Part shown: one piece after another, positions 47,324-62,490 of the stretch
How the letters are laid out: the number at the start of each line of letters is the position of its first letter
Numbering within the stretch: position 1 is the first letter of the stretch
DNA from: Cheilinus undulatus
Taxonomy: Eukaryota; Chordata; Actinopteri; Labriformes; Labridae
Assembly: GCF_018320785.1 (NCBI RefSeq)
Contig: NC_054867.1
Location: forward strand, 22,013,855 to 22,077,854
Reading direction: 5' to 3'
DNA: 64,000 bases
Notes under the pieces: generated by a model
What the model was told of the DNA's origin: nothing
Databases searched by the model: none
What the model saw: the letters and a program-made list of their open reading frames with translations, nothing else
Made by a program: the position numbers and the translations under genes

Positions 47324-48328
47324 GGCATTATGTTATATAAAAGAAGAAATTATAGACAAAATATCTGCCCAGGTTAAAAAGGATAAAAAGGAGTGTCCTG
47401 TAGCACAGCCTTGCAAAATCCCCCAGGTCTGGAAGCTGTGACCTCCACTGTAAGATATGGCTATATCTGAATCTATTTTACCACCAGTTATCATAAATGG
47501 TGAGGAACCAGTGTTTATATTCAACATAATGTTGATACTTGTTGCTGTTCAGTCTATTTTTTTTAAACACAGTCTAAAACAGTGCTTAAAATAGTGTTTT
47601 GATTTGAACTGCTGTTTCAATTGGCATTTTATTCTGAAACCTTGTATCAAACAGCATCTTATTTTTAATTTTTGTTTCAAACTTAAATTTATTTTGAAAT
47701 GTGGGGCATTTGCACGCATGTGGAAAAATAGAGAGGCTGGACCAAGGAGCGCAGAGGTTAGAGTATGAAGCTCAGGAGTTGAAAATCTGTTCCTTTGGCA
47801 CTCCCTTCAGCTTGGCGCCCCAGACCGCTGCCTATATAACCTTTACTCAGAACTGGCCCTGGTGTGATGGATCCTGTGACAGGACAAACTATCCAGTATC
47901 ACTTTGTTGGAGAAAGATGGGAAAGAAACAGGAGGGATCCATACTGGGAGTAAAGCAAGCCCCTGAAAAATCAGCCCGTGATGGACATTATTTGTAAGCA
48001 GCTGTACAGAAAAACAAGGCCAGTCACTCACCTGGCAACACTGATCTTAAAGGTACAATGAAATATTTCTGATATGAAATTGTTCATTCTTTTCTTTAGA
48101 TGGAACAGTTTAAAGAGCAACTATGCTCCAGGCTGAACAGCTTAAAGGTGTCTGCTGCTCAACTTGATTGGAAGTATACTTTTCATATACTACTCCACTT
48201 TCTGGACAGAAGTCTATGAAATATGCAGGTTATAAAGCCTGACATCAACTGGTAGACTGGTGTCATTACAAGCCTATGCTCTGTCGTTCAGATATAGAAG
48301 CTACTTACTCCTCCTCATCATCGCTCAT
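42441..48328 (-). CDS. putative unrecognised small gene, minus strand, tail-to-tail with aggf1
   Basis: The proposed exons are 48328-48309, 43374-43308, 42838-42758 and 42584-42441. The first begins at an ACCATGA start, reads MSDDEE and has a GA|GTAAGT donor. The second follows a CTTTATCTTAAG acceptor and reads [20 protein letters not shown]. The third is K/E/Q-rich and ends [11 protein letters not shown] at a CAT|GTGAGT donor. The last reads [20 protein letters not shown] after a TATTTTGCAG acceptor and stops at 42443-42441, with AATAAA at 42439-42434. Phases join without a break (312 nt, about 103 residues). The weak points are the non-consensus donor GTTTAG at 43307, where the frame would otherwise stop two codons later, and the lack of any homologue I can name. 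It may be a real short acidic/coiled protein, part of a larger gene, or a pseudogene. Confidence 0.3.
44460..45772 (+). mobile_element. Tc1/mariner-type transposon with partial transposase
   Basis: Imperfect inverted ends: AATTCCAAAAAAGTTGGAAG at the left and, inverted, AATTCCAAAAAAGTTGGGGC at the right, extending about 75 bp. A plus-strand frame at 45187-45516 carries [17 protein letters not shown] and [18 protein letters not shown], the middle catalytic region of a Tc1 transposase, and is then disrupted. The third catalytic block is missing. Confidence 0.8.
46915..47142. repeat. dispersed DNA-transposon-like fragment
   Basis: Contains GGGCTCACCTGGCAAACTAA and TTTGAGATTGAGCTCAGTGA, and ends AATTTGGAATGCAGTGTA. 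This resembles a widespread fish non-autonomous element; the superfamily was not determined. Confidence 0.4.
47279..47322. repeat. (TA)n microsatellite
   Basis: About 21 TA units without interruption. Confidence 0.95.
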
Positions 48329-50089
48329 GGTTTCCCTACTCCAGGCAGGACGTCATTCATTTCTACTACTTTCCATCACGGTCCAGGGCTGGGTTATGCT
48401 GCTGACTGACTAAAGTCTGTAATTTTTGGAGCAACTCGGGGAAGATTATGCCGGTTTTATTATTTAAAGGTCTTCGTGCAAGAGCTTGTGTGGTGTGTTG
48501 TGCTGCTCTGTGCTGACCACAGCTTGTTTTATTTCGAAACACCAGTCACACAACACAATGTGTTAATCAGAGCAGCTGTGTAGCAGAATGAATGAAGTCC
48601 TTTTGTAATACACTGTTTCCACAAAAACAGTCATGTGAGGAGCAGAAGTGAAGATTAAAGCTTCAGACATGTATGGTTAATTGTGTATGACTGAAGAATG
48701 CTTTCAGTTATCTGATCCAGCATTTTTTAAACCCTTTATGCCTTTACAGTTTTGTCGATTGATGCAATCAGTATATGCCCTGTCATACCTCTATAAAGAG
48801 CAGTATAAATCTGTATAAAGGCCATTTAAGTTTCACTTATTTCCCTTCTTTGTATCCTGACAGTAGCAGAAAATCGACTTTTACATTTGAACTTTGTTGT
48901 ATCTCTCTGCCTGCGCCTGTAACTCCATGTTTTCACAATCTCTGACTATTGAGAGGCACGAGACCAAAAGCCAAACAAGTGAGACAGTCCTGTGTTGACT
49001 TAACTTCTGCCCCCTCTACTTCACTTCCCTTCCGGCAGCTCCTGCTCCTGTGAGGAACTGTCCTCTAGTGTGTGTCAATTTTAGCCCAAAGTGATACCAC
49101 TGTGTCTTTGCTGTTTTATTTCCTGTTGATGTGTAAGTAGAGTTTTTCTCAAAATTCTCATCCTGCTTTCTTTTTAGAGTTAAAAATATCATTTCACCAA
49201 ACATTGCAATACAAGTGGAAATGGAGGTTTCATGTGAAACTGCATCATCAGGATCCATCTTTTAACATTCATTAAAAGAGGGCAGTGGAGTATATGGGTA
49301 GCATCAGTTGTAATGTATTTATTTAGTTGATTAAGGCTGTCAGCATTAATGCAGTGTGATTAAGGTCCATAATTAGTGTTGATTTCTACGAATTACAATT
49401 GCATGCCTTTTGTCCCTTTCAGCACATTTTGGTAAAGCCACTGTTAGTCTCTCCCTGCAGTCATAGCGATGTTAAATAAGTCCACCACTCCTATGTGAAA
49501 TCTCATATTACTTTAAAAAACTCAGAGACAGCTCAGTGGACAAATCATCAACACCTTGAGTTATGGAACATTTACATTTTTACTGTAACTCTTATTTCCT
49601 CTTCAGTCCATCACAAGTTCCTTTTTCTGCCATTAAGTTCATATAATCATTTTCAATCTATGGTTCCTTATTTTATTTCAAAATAAAAGCAGGTCTGTAC
49701 TTTCAAAGGAAATTCAGTTACCCTACGTTTAAGACGTTAAAAAGTAAAGAAAATGAAAAAAAACAAAACAGTTTTAGACAAAAACAATGGAATAGAAAAA
49801 TGCTACCAAAAAAGATATTGAAATTAACAGAAATTCTAACATTAATCGCTATTAAATTGATCCATGTTTATTCTTTGATAGCCTGAATTGTAACTCCTAA
49901 GGAAGCAGGCTTGGCTCTTGGCATAGACAATGTAAGTGGTCACCATAGGCACCATTCCTTAGGGCACTGGCGAGGGGAGGCACGAGGCTTTGTCTGCTCT
50001 GAGACTGCCAAAATTAGATCTGCAAATGTTGACTTAAATAATGATAAAGCAGTTTTTTAATAATTTATACAAAGGTTTTATGATAAGAA

Positions 50090-50250
50090 AAGTATGAACA
50101 TGCCTTTTTTAGGGTTTTGCCACTTAAACAATTAAAATCTATTTTGATTTTTGACGGCAGTGTGTCACTTTTTCTTCTCTCTTGGGTCCTGAGGTGACTC
50201 TGCTTTTCTTAGGTACATGTCGGGGGGCTGAAACACTGCCTTAGGGGGTG
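50090..50250. repeat. repeat related to 29034-29252
   Basis: Shares CATGCCTTTTTTAGGGTTTT, ACAATTAAAATCTATTTTGA and TTCTCTCTTGGGTCCTGAGG with the hAT-like fragment near 29.1 kb, with about 15-20 percent difference by eye. Confidence 0.55.
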
Positions 50251-50789
50251 CTGGCATGAGCTGATAACATTCTACATAAACACCAACTGTAAACTAACTA
50301 CCAGATTATCAAAATCCTAGCTCCTTTCCCTCTGCTCAGATTTATTCAGCCTCTCTCTCTTGTGTGGGCTCGCCCACTCTGCTCTCCACTACAATCACAG
50401 AGATAGGAGATTTCAGACTGTGTTCATTTTGCTGACCAAAATATGACTAAAAATGTTTTTCAACAACCTTTTCCTTAAGGAAGATGGAATGATAAGCTAA
50501 AAAAGATCTCTGATAATAAAAACTTTGACAGAAAGAACAATGCATTCTTATTTAGACCCTCTTCACTTTTTAAAATTTTGTTATGCTATCACTGTCACTT
50601 TCAGAGCGGAAATACACGCTAAAACTTTCTTCTTTTTAAGGTAAGGGTTAACTAAAGCCTAGGTTACTGCAATGTAAAGGTTAAAAATTGGACCTGCCAG
50701 AGATTGCAAAACTTTTCATAAAGCTGAGTAAACTGTCTGCTTACAGGAAAAAAGCTTGTCCTCCATGAAAACATTCCAATGCAGCAAGC

Positions 50790-51030
50790 AAAGCTAAGTT
50801 AGCTCCATTAACTGCATGAACTATGTAGATAACGTAGGTACATAGCTAATGTAGCTAAAGCTAAACCTATAAAGCAGCTATGTGGGTATGTTATCTTCAT
50901 AGCTTTGTTAGGTTTAGCTACGCTTAACTACTTTGGCTTATGTGGTAAGGATACTTACATAGCTAGCGAAGCTATACGTGCTAGCTTTAGCTAAAGCTTA
51001 TAAAGCCAAAGTAAGCCACAGTTCATGTAA
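50790..51030. repeat. TAGCTAAAG-rich imperfect inverted and tandem repeats
   Basis: Dense recurrence of TAGCTAAAGCTA, GTTAGGTTTAGCTA and ACATAGCTA in both orientations. AGCTTTAGCTAAAGCT is a perfect palindrome. The segment could form imperfect hairpins; no coding content. Confidence 0.6.
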
Positions 51031-52816
51031 CTACTTCTAAAACGGGTACATACATAAATTTAATCCCAGATTAGACCTCTGACCTTTTTCTCTGTTTAAT
51101 TATGAAAGGTCTCTCAGTCTGTAGTGTTTGCAAAGTGGTTATTTCATGAATGAAACTGTCAGATTTTGTTTAATAGTAGAGTTGAATTTTTAAAATATCT
51201 AGAACATCTGAGGTTGTGCATGCAAACAGTACACCTTTACGTGATCACACAGAATACTATCATCTATTAATTCTGGCAGAAAATTGTTGCTTAGATGTGG
51301 TGATGTGGTGCTGGGGCATGGGGTCACTAATCATACTCTCACTTAGGGACTTAAATGGCTAGAGCCGACCCTGCAAGGAAGAATGATAAGCAGTGTTTAC
51401 AGACATCAGAAGTTACTATATAGAATGATCAGTGCCTTATCTGATGGTCTCCTTTGCATCTGTAGGACATACAGAGGAACCAGTGTTAATTACAATTTGT
51501 CTATAGACAACTAAGAACACACAGGAACTTTAAAAAGTGTTTAAATCTCCTCAGAAGTTGGAAATGCTTGAATGACAATCAGCACACTTGTTTGGATTTG
51601 AATGCACATGTGAGGAGCTGTCAGGAAGTTTGGGGTTTAAATGCCTCCATAAGTCCAAAAGTCATCCATCTTGATCTTTTTAGCTGAAAGGAAATGATCC
51701 TTATTCCAGCCACATTCCAGTATGAGTATATTTGTTTCTTTGCCAATTGTTTGACCCATTTAAGGCCATTTCCCAGTTAGGAAACAAACTACTTGAAAGC
51801 AGAAAACTGTTGCAAAATTATCTTTTGTGCAAAAAATAAAGTGGATTGTGTAATCCTACTAAAGCCTTCATAAGGCTTCTGTTTCAGTATTTGGGGGAAG
51901 TGGAGTGGTACTTCATGCCATGTGTCTCACTGTAATAAATACCACATCCACACTGAAATTCCTTTGCTCCAAAATGAATGGAAATTCCAATGAAACTACA
52001 GCTTCCTCTCTGCAAGTGACTGAGTCAGAGCTCTTCCACCCTCAGCCCCTTCCTGCTCCGGGCCCCTGGGTGTGTCTCCCTCACTGTGACCTCATGTTCC
52101 CAGAAAATCCTCCAGAAACCTCAGCGGCACAGTCAGTCACATGATGCAGCCTCCAAGACAACGATACACAACAACAAACTACTCCGTTTATGGACAAACA
52201 TGCCATTTTGCTAGTTACATCAACAGCGCTGATGGTGGTGCCGGTGCCTCAGTGTGCTCATAACCAGAGCATCAACCAGCATGTCTGTCTGTGTGGAGAC
52301 TAGCATCCTGTTTACACAGCCTGGTTACTGCTGCCTGCTGTGAGAAAGTTCACTCTGATTCTCATTGTTCCCCCCATTCAAACTGCTGGGATTACTCCAG
52401 TGCTAAAAATCACACTTCTGCTATTTTCTTTCATTAATATATTTATTATCTTTCTTCCAGCCGCAGCATGAATGAACACAAGAACATTAAGCCCAGCCCA
52501 GCAGCTACATAACTCTCACAAAACATTGCTGGATCAACTTGTGACCAGATTCATAGATTTGTGAAAAGAAGCTTTGTGTTCATGCAAAAAGACAAAAGTT
52601 CAAACATGGCAGCATTATTTTTTAAACCACACATGACACATTCAATGAGCCATCTAAAATACAATATGCTCCAAAAGTCAGCAGATCAATACTTCTGTAT
52701 GTCAGCTACCAGACCAAACATAGATCACTGAAAGCACTCAGTGATGTGAGTGACAGGGCACCGGCCTCAGACAGACAAACAGACAGAGCGGCTGTCACAT
52801 TTAGAGTGAATCCTAC

Positions 52817-53007
52817 CTCTTCTTCTCTGAGGACTGACAGGCTTTGACCAATCTGCTGGGATGTAAGAGTCCTCTGACAGAAATCCTCAAAGGTCCTGTT
52901 TGGGAGGTTGTTCTGTGACTGCCGCGCTCTCTGAGTGAAAATACTTGTTCTCTCTGCGTGGCGGAGCTCAGTCCATGTGGCTGGATGGGAAATGGGAAAT
53001 GAACTTT
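52817..53007 (-). CDS. unidentified exon candidate, 63 codons
   Basis: Bounded by a TTTGGCTCTTTGCCCAG acceptor and an AGAGAAGAAGAG|GTAGGA donor, with one frame open across the whole 191 nt (two bases in, phase 0 out). The product reads SHPATWTELRHAERTSIFTQ, RARQSQNNLPNRTFEDFC and SQQIGQSLSVLREEE, a polar helical composition unlike shadow frames. I do not recognise the family. Confidence 0.3.
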
Positions 53008-53942
53008 CTGGGCAAAGAGCCAAACATAGAGTGGGTTTTAAAGACACAGCAGATTTCAGAGCAGCACAGGGTTTAGTCACACTTTATGCTGTGGAGAGAC
53101 ATTTTCAGCTGCTCTATTTATCAATCTTATGAATACTGCTCAGTCTGTTTAAACTTTTACTTTACATGATTGTTTTACATTGATTTACTGTACAGAGGCA
53201 ATAATGTCATATTAACTTCATTGGTTAATCTTGATATTAATGGCTTGTTTAATCCTCAGTTTCCCTCTTTCAGTGCTTTGAAAGTAAGTTAACAGGTACA
53301 TTTATAAAATTACTGTTTTTATATGCAATGTTGAGATACTTTGAGCATTTTCCTTTTTTGCAACACTTTGGTATTTATATCGACCTGCAGTATAACCTGT
53401 GCATTAAAATTTTTATTTGACTGTTTGGTATTTTGTCTGTGAATTTCAAACTACTCATGCAACACTTACAGCTCTCTTACTGCTTCTTAACTGTTGATTA
53501 TTTGTGCACCGTGTGATTTACTTTTTGTTGTTTCCTTGCTCTTTGCTGCTGCTCACAACTTAAAAAAAAACCTGAGTGGTTACTGTAATCTTGTCTTACT
53601 TTATTTCATAACCCAAATCTTGTTATTTCTTTCTTTGGTGAATTACCTTAAAACTATTGTCCCATTGTTAGGATCCCACAGGCACTAGTGCACTCATCTG
53701 TGTAATAATTTAAAATGTGTTACATACATTACAACATACATTATTCTGAAGCCTGTCTGCACAAGTAGTATTTTCTAAACTTCCAGTGCTTTTTAAACTT
53801 TGTAATTTGGACATTTGTGAAACGCAGAACTTTTATTTACCAAAGTCAAAATTGCCTCCCTGAAAATCTGCATTGAATAAGTGAGCTGGTGTCTCCCTCT
53901 TGTGGCATTTTTTGAGAATGCAACTGCAGTAGAACTGCTATA

Positions 53943-54827
53943 CAGTGCCTGTTGTAAGTACCCTTTTAGTGATTTTATTTTTGTATGTGGTGATATATGG
54001 TTTTTGGTGTCTCTAGTGGAGATTTAATCTGTGTTTTCTTCAACAGTGGCTTCCACTTTGCCACCCTCCCATAAAGCTTTGACTGGTGAAGAACCGGACA
54101 ACACTTTTCAAAGTGTCTCCCATTTCAGCTGCTGAAGCTTGTAACTCCTTCAGAGTAGTCAAAGGTGTCTTGGTGACCTCTCTCACTAGTCTCCTTCTTG
54201 CATGCTCACTCAGTTTTCAAGGACAGCCTGATCTAGGCAGATTTACACATGCCATATTCCTTCCATTTCATGATGATGGATTTAACCGAACTCTGGGGAA
54301 TGTTTGGTGCCTTGGAAACTTTTTGTATCCATCTCCTGACTTAACTTTTCAATAACCTTGTCTCTGAGTTGCTTGGGGTGTTCTTTTGTCTTCATGGTGT
54401 AATGGTAGCCAGGAATAAAGACACGTGTCTTTATACCACAATCACCTGAGATACTTTCACTGTACTCAGGGGATCCCTGTTTAACTGACTGTGAGACTGC
54501 TAGCACCAACTGGCTGAACTTCTGTTAAATTGAGACACTTTAAAGGAGGTGAATATTTATGCAGTCACTTATTTTTGTGTTCCACATCTTTATTTAATTG
54601 ACATTACTTTGTATAAACCTGTTTTCACTTTGACATTAAAGAGGTTTTATTTTCCATAATTTCTTGTCACAAAAGCCAAGAATGGCATTGAAAATGAGAG
54701 AGACCTCAATGTCCTTTCGAGAATAAATAAAGGTTTGAATGAATGAAAATTATAATGACCATAATGGATTTAAAAATCAATAAAAGGGTAAAACATTCAA
54801 GGGGCTGAATAGTTTTTATAGACACTG
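53943..54827 (-). mobile_element. Tc1-like transposon, truncated coding region, TA duplication
   Basis: Ends CAGTGCCTGTTGTAAGTACC and, inverted, CAGTGTCTATAAAAACTATT, with TA on both sides; 885 bp. The minus strand encodes MKTKEHPKQLRDKVIEKLSQ and, in a shifted frame, the rest of the helix-turn-helix region. The catalytic domain is deleted. Confidence 0.85.
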
Positions 54828-55040
54828 TATACATTCCTCTTCTTATGGTTGAAGCTTAGGGCTTTAAAATGGCTTCAGATCATCATATGGGTACTTTACC
54901 ATCATATTGTATGAGCTGGAATCATATTTAGTTTCTGTTTGCCCGGAGGCTTTTTAAAAAACACAGGTATCAGAATCAGGATAAATATTTCAATAAGAGT
55001 AAAGCGCTGTTCTGCAGAGTCTCAAACTAAAGGCCTCTTA

Positions 55041-55860
55041 CAGTTACTGACCACTTTATTAGGTACACTGGTTAAACGACATATTAATGCAAATATCCAA
55101 TAAGCCAATAACACAGCAGAGAACAATGCATTCAGGCATGTAGACATGGTGACGAGGATGTGCAGAAGTTCAAACTGAGCATCAGAATGAGTAAAAAGGT
55201 GATTTAATAGACTTTGAACATGCTCTGGTTGTTGGTGCCAGACAACTGGTCTGAATATTTCACAAACTCCTGATCTACTGGTATTTTCACACATAGCCAT
55301 CTCTACAGAGAATGGTTTGAAAAAGAGAACATATCCAGTGACCTGCTTTTCCAAAATGCCTTGTTAAAGCCAGCAGCTGGAGGAGAATGATCAGAAGGAA
55401 TAGAGCTGGTAGAGAGGCAACAGTAAGTCAAATAATCGCCTGTTACAGCCAAGAACATCTCTGAATGCACCGACATGTCAAGCTTAGAAGCAGATGGGTT
55501 ACAGACCACACTAAGTATCACTCCTGCCAGCTAAGAACAGCAAACAAAGGCTACAGTTCAAACAGGCTCACCAAAGATAGAGAATAAAAGACCGAAAATA
55601 CGTTTCCTTGTCTGATAAGTCTTGATTTGTGCTGTGACATTTGAACGCTGGGGTCAGAGTAGCGTTAACATGAAAACCTGTCAGACCAGTGACAATGCCA
55701 CGTTCAGTCACTTAAATCACCCTTTTCCCATTCTGATGCTCAGTTTGAACTTCATCATACCATCTTGACCATGCCTGATTGGTGCCATATGATTGGCTGA
55801 TTAGACATTTGCATTAATGAGCAGTTGAACAGATGTTCCTAATGAAGTGGTCGGTGAATG
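55041..55860 (+). mobile_element. Tc1-like transposon, internally deleted, TA duplication
   Basis: The left end contains GACCACTTTATTAGGTACAC; the right end, inverted, begins CATTCACCGACCACTTCATT. TA lies on both sides; 820 bp. The plus strand keeps frameshifted remains of the DNA-binding domain (around 55180-55320), but the catalytic part is lost. Confidence 0.85.
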
Positions 55861-56621
55861 TATGTTGTCAAAGCACAGTTAACAGTCTGTGATATCTATC
55901 ACAATTGGCTATCAGATCAGTATCCTTTTCTCTCCAGCTCCTTTTATAAACAGAATAGAAGCGATCATTTTTTCATTCTCTTCTAACACCCTTTCACTTA
56001 CACAGTAGCCAGGCAACAAGGTACTAGATAATATGCACCGGCACAGCTTCAGGTCATAAGTTCTAGGTACTTTTTAATAGCACTGTTCATGATGGAAAGA
56101 CCTACAGAGACACACTGTAATAGAGAAGAACTTGTTTTTAAAACACAGGTTAAGTAGTTTTTGTGAGTTTGTTTGTTGGTTATTCAAGATACTTTCAGTG
56201 AAATGCATCTACAGTCTTCTGTATACCAACATCTTCACAGGCTTTAAGTCAGAGGGGTATAGTGATTAATGTGTAATGTGAGTCACTACAGAATACATCA
56301 CAAATTTCTCAGTCTGCTGTCTGGTTAGTCAGGTCTCTAAACAATATTCTCTCTCCTGAGCAAAACAGTTCTTTGCTTTTCTTTGCTGATTTTTTTGTTT
56401 ACCTTTCTCTTATAAGCTCGTCATCTCGCTGGATTCCAATGGGTGGGAGTGGAGAAAGAAAAACAATCTGACCTTCAGGTGCTGAATAAAGTCGTTACTG
56501 AGAGAGACAATGAACAGGCAGGAAGAGAGGAATCAGTTCTGACATCAGTTAATCAGCTGTGTTCACAATAAACCAGAAGAAAACTGAATTTGCTTTGCAT
56601 CTTAGCTGTAGTTCAAGGAGT

Positions 56622-56660
<39 letters not shown>
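56622..56660. repeat. (TTAG)n microsatellite
   Basis: About nine perfect TTAG units directly adjoining the dispersed repeat at 56660. That repeat itself contains GTTAGTTAG. Confidence 0.9.
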
Positions 56661-56905
56661 CCTCCACCAAGGAGGTTATGTGATCGGCAGGGTTTGTTAG
56701 TTAGTCAGTTTGTTAGTTTGTAAGCAACATAACTCAAAAAATTATGAACGGATTTTGATGAAATTTCCAGGAAATGTCAGAAATGGCATAAGGAAGAACT
56801 GATTAGATTTTGGGAGTGATCCAGATCACCGTCTGGATCCAGGAATTTTTTTAAAGGATTCTTTATTATTGGGAGATAGGGCTAATGGCGGAGGTCTGCG
56901 CTCTC
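56660..56905 (+). repeat. dispersed repeat, copy 3 (CCTCCGCCAAGG family)
   Basis: Starts ACCTCCACCAAGGAGGTTAT and ends TAATGGCGGAGGTCTGCGCT. It is collinear with copies at 13.1 and 26.1 kb. Confidence 0.8.
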
Positions 56906-57195
56906 CGAGAGTTTGTTAAGTATGAATCATTTCGTATGAAGCAGAATTTAAATCTAAATCGAATGACAGCTGCACACAGGATCAAACCGCACCTACATTG
57001 TCCCGGTTTAATAGAAAACACGAGTTTTAGAGAGAAAGATTTGAGGTTAACACCTGTAAGATATTTCTGTGGCAGCTTTTCTGTTATTGCCTCTTTGGTC
57101 AATGCGGGAAACAGCACAGCAGTTTGTTTATTTAAAGAACACTCACTGGTAAACTGTCTCCTTACCTGACTTCTCTCCTTTCTAAACCTAGCATA

Positions 57196-57430
57196 GAAAG
57201 TAAGGCAATTTGTGTTTGGTAGATTATTTCTCTGTTGTAACGGTGCTTCTTGGCAATAAATCTTGGAAAGCCTGTTTATTTCCCTTTTAAATTGTGCCAC
57301 ATTTGTGAGGAGCATGCATTTGTGGGATGAGCAGCAGAGCTGAGTATGTGGGTTGCATCCATGAAAAGTTGCCAAATCTTCTCTGCCAATGCCAAACAGC
57401 TGATCCTGCCATTGACTCTTGTTTGGAGTT
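57196..57430 (-). mobile_element. solo arm of the Tc1 family found in aggf1 intron 7
   Basis: Closely matches the left inverted repeat at 37.92-38.15 kb (GCAATTTGTGTTTGGTAGAT, TTGTGGGATGAGCAGCAGAG, CCAATGCCAAACAGCTGATC). No second arm or coding part is nearby. Confidence 0.75.
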
Positions 57431-58140
57431 GTTTGGTGGAATGGATCATAGAATTTTGAAAAAATGTTAACTCCCAGTCTTAGTCAGAGAATAGCCCAGA
57501 GCAGTGGTTCTCCACACATCTAGTTGACCAACTACCACCTCCCAGATGTGAAATCAAGACTTAAAGCTTTAAAAATTCCAACCATTCAAAGTTATTTGAA
57601 AAAAAAAAAAAAAACATAACAATGATATTTAATTCTCGTAGATGCACCTGTATTGATTAGTATTGCAAATCATCCAAATACATTAGAAAATATTTACCCA
57701 GAAAAACTAACCATCCTTAATTAACATGTAGCCTATAAATCTTGGAGGACTACAGTTATTTTCAGATCAAAAACTAAGTAATCAGTAAGTTTACTCAGTG
57801 AAACAACACCAGTCAGTAGAGATATAAGAAATACTCCCAGTCACCCATTAGCCTATCACAGCATGAAGTTACTAAATTATGCAAGAATAGACTAATTGAT
57901 CGCCTACAATTATCAACACTTGCTGGCTTAAATTTATACCGAGCACACCGGAAATGTCTAAGAAATGTAGTTTCTAAAATCCATCTTTTTTTCTAAAGCA
58001 ACATGATCAGTGGAGACAATAAAACAGTTTATGACGTTCAGATTATAAAACTTAATCTTGGCTTCTAATCACAGCCTTGGCATCCTGCCACTGCTCAGAT
58101 GTGAACGGGTGGATGTGATGAGGATGTTACATCACTAGCT

Positions 58141-58332
58141 GTGCAGCCAGACACCAGCAGCAGCATCAGCTCGGAGGTAACGCGACGCACAGACCCGGCT
58201 GGCCATATTGTGCACGAGCTCCCCGGTAAATCGGCTGCGTCACACCTTAAAAACACTCAGGAGCGCTGGAAGCACAGAGCCAGCACATCAGGAGAAATAC
58301 GGTGTTTTAAAACGCTCCATACAACTGAACTG
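58141..58332 (+). promoter_or_regulatory. nsg1: nsg1 5' non-coding exon and promoter region
   Basis: GC-richer segment upstream of nsg1 with possible donors at 58176 (GGAG|GTAACG) and about 58333 (ACTG|GTGAGG). The coding exon has its own acceptor (TTACCTCTTCAG, ending 58589), so an upstream non-coding exon is required. Its exact extent is inferred. Confidence 0.45.
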
Positions 58333-58614
58333 GTGAGGGTTTTGATGCGGTAAATCTTATTTTTTCACCTTGGTTCATCAGTCTATTATGTCGAAGCGTT
58401 GTGTGTCCTCTCTGCTGCGCTTTTGTGGATAACAGGCTTTCTCGTGGCCCACAAAGCGACCCATACCATGCTAACGTTTTCTTTGAATTGTGCTGCTGTT
58501 TACGTGTATGTAAAAACAAATATTTTGCCTTAAATGCATTCATAAAGGAGCAATGAATACCACATTTGTGCTTATATTTACCTCTTCAGGTTTGTGCTTT
58601 TTCGAGAAAGGAAA

Positions 58615-62490
<3,876 letters not shown>

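Larger units (their letters stand above)
42000..58090. other. long intergenic stretch, mainly repeats
   Basis: Between the aggf1 and nsg1 ends I recognise no known gene. Supported content is the transposons and microsatellites listed separately plus minus-strand exon candidates at 42.44-43.37, 48.31, 52.82-53.01 and 56.40 kb. Confidence 0.5.

Noticed and set aside
56622-56660. Regular TTAG array considered as a CRISPR-like or telomeric repeat
   Set aside because: Short simple-sequence repeat without spacers in a vertebrate genome; an ordinary microsatellite.
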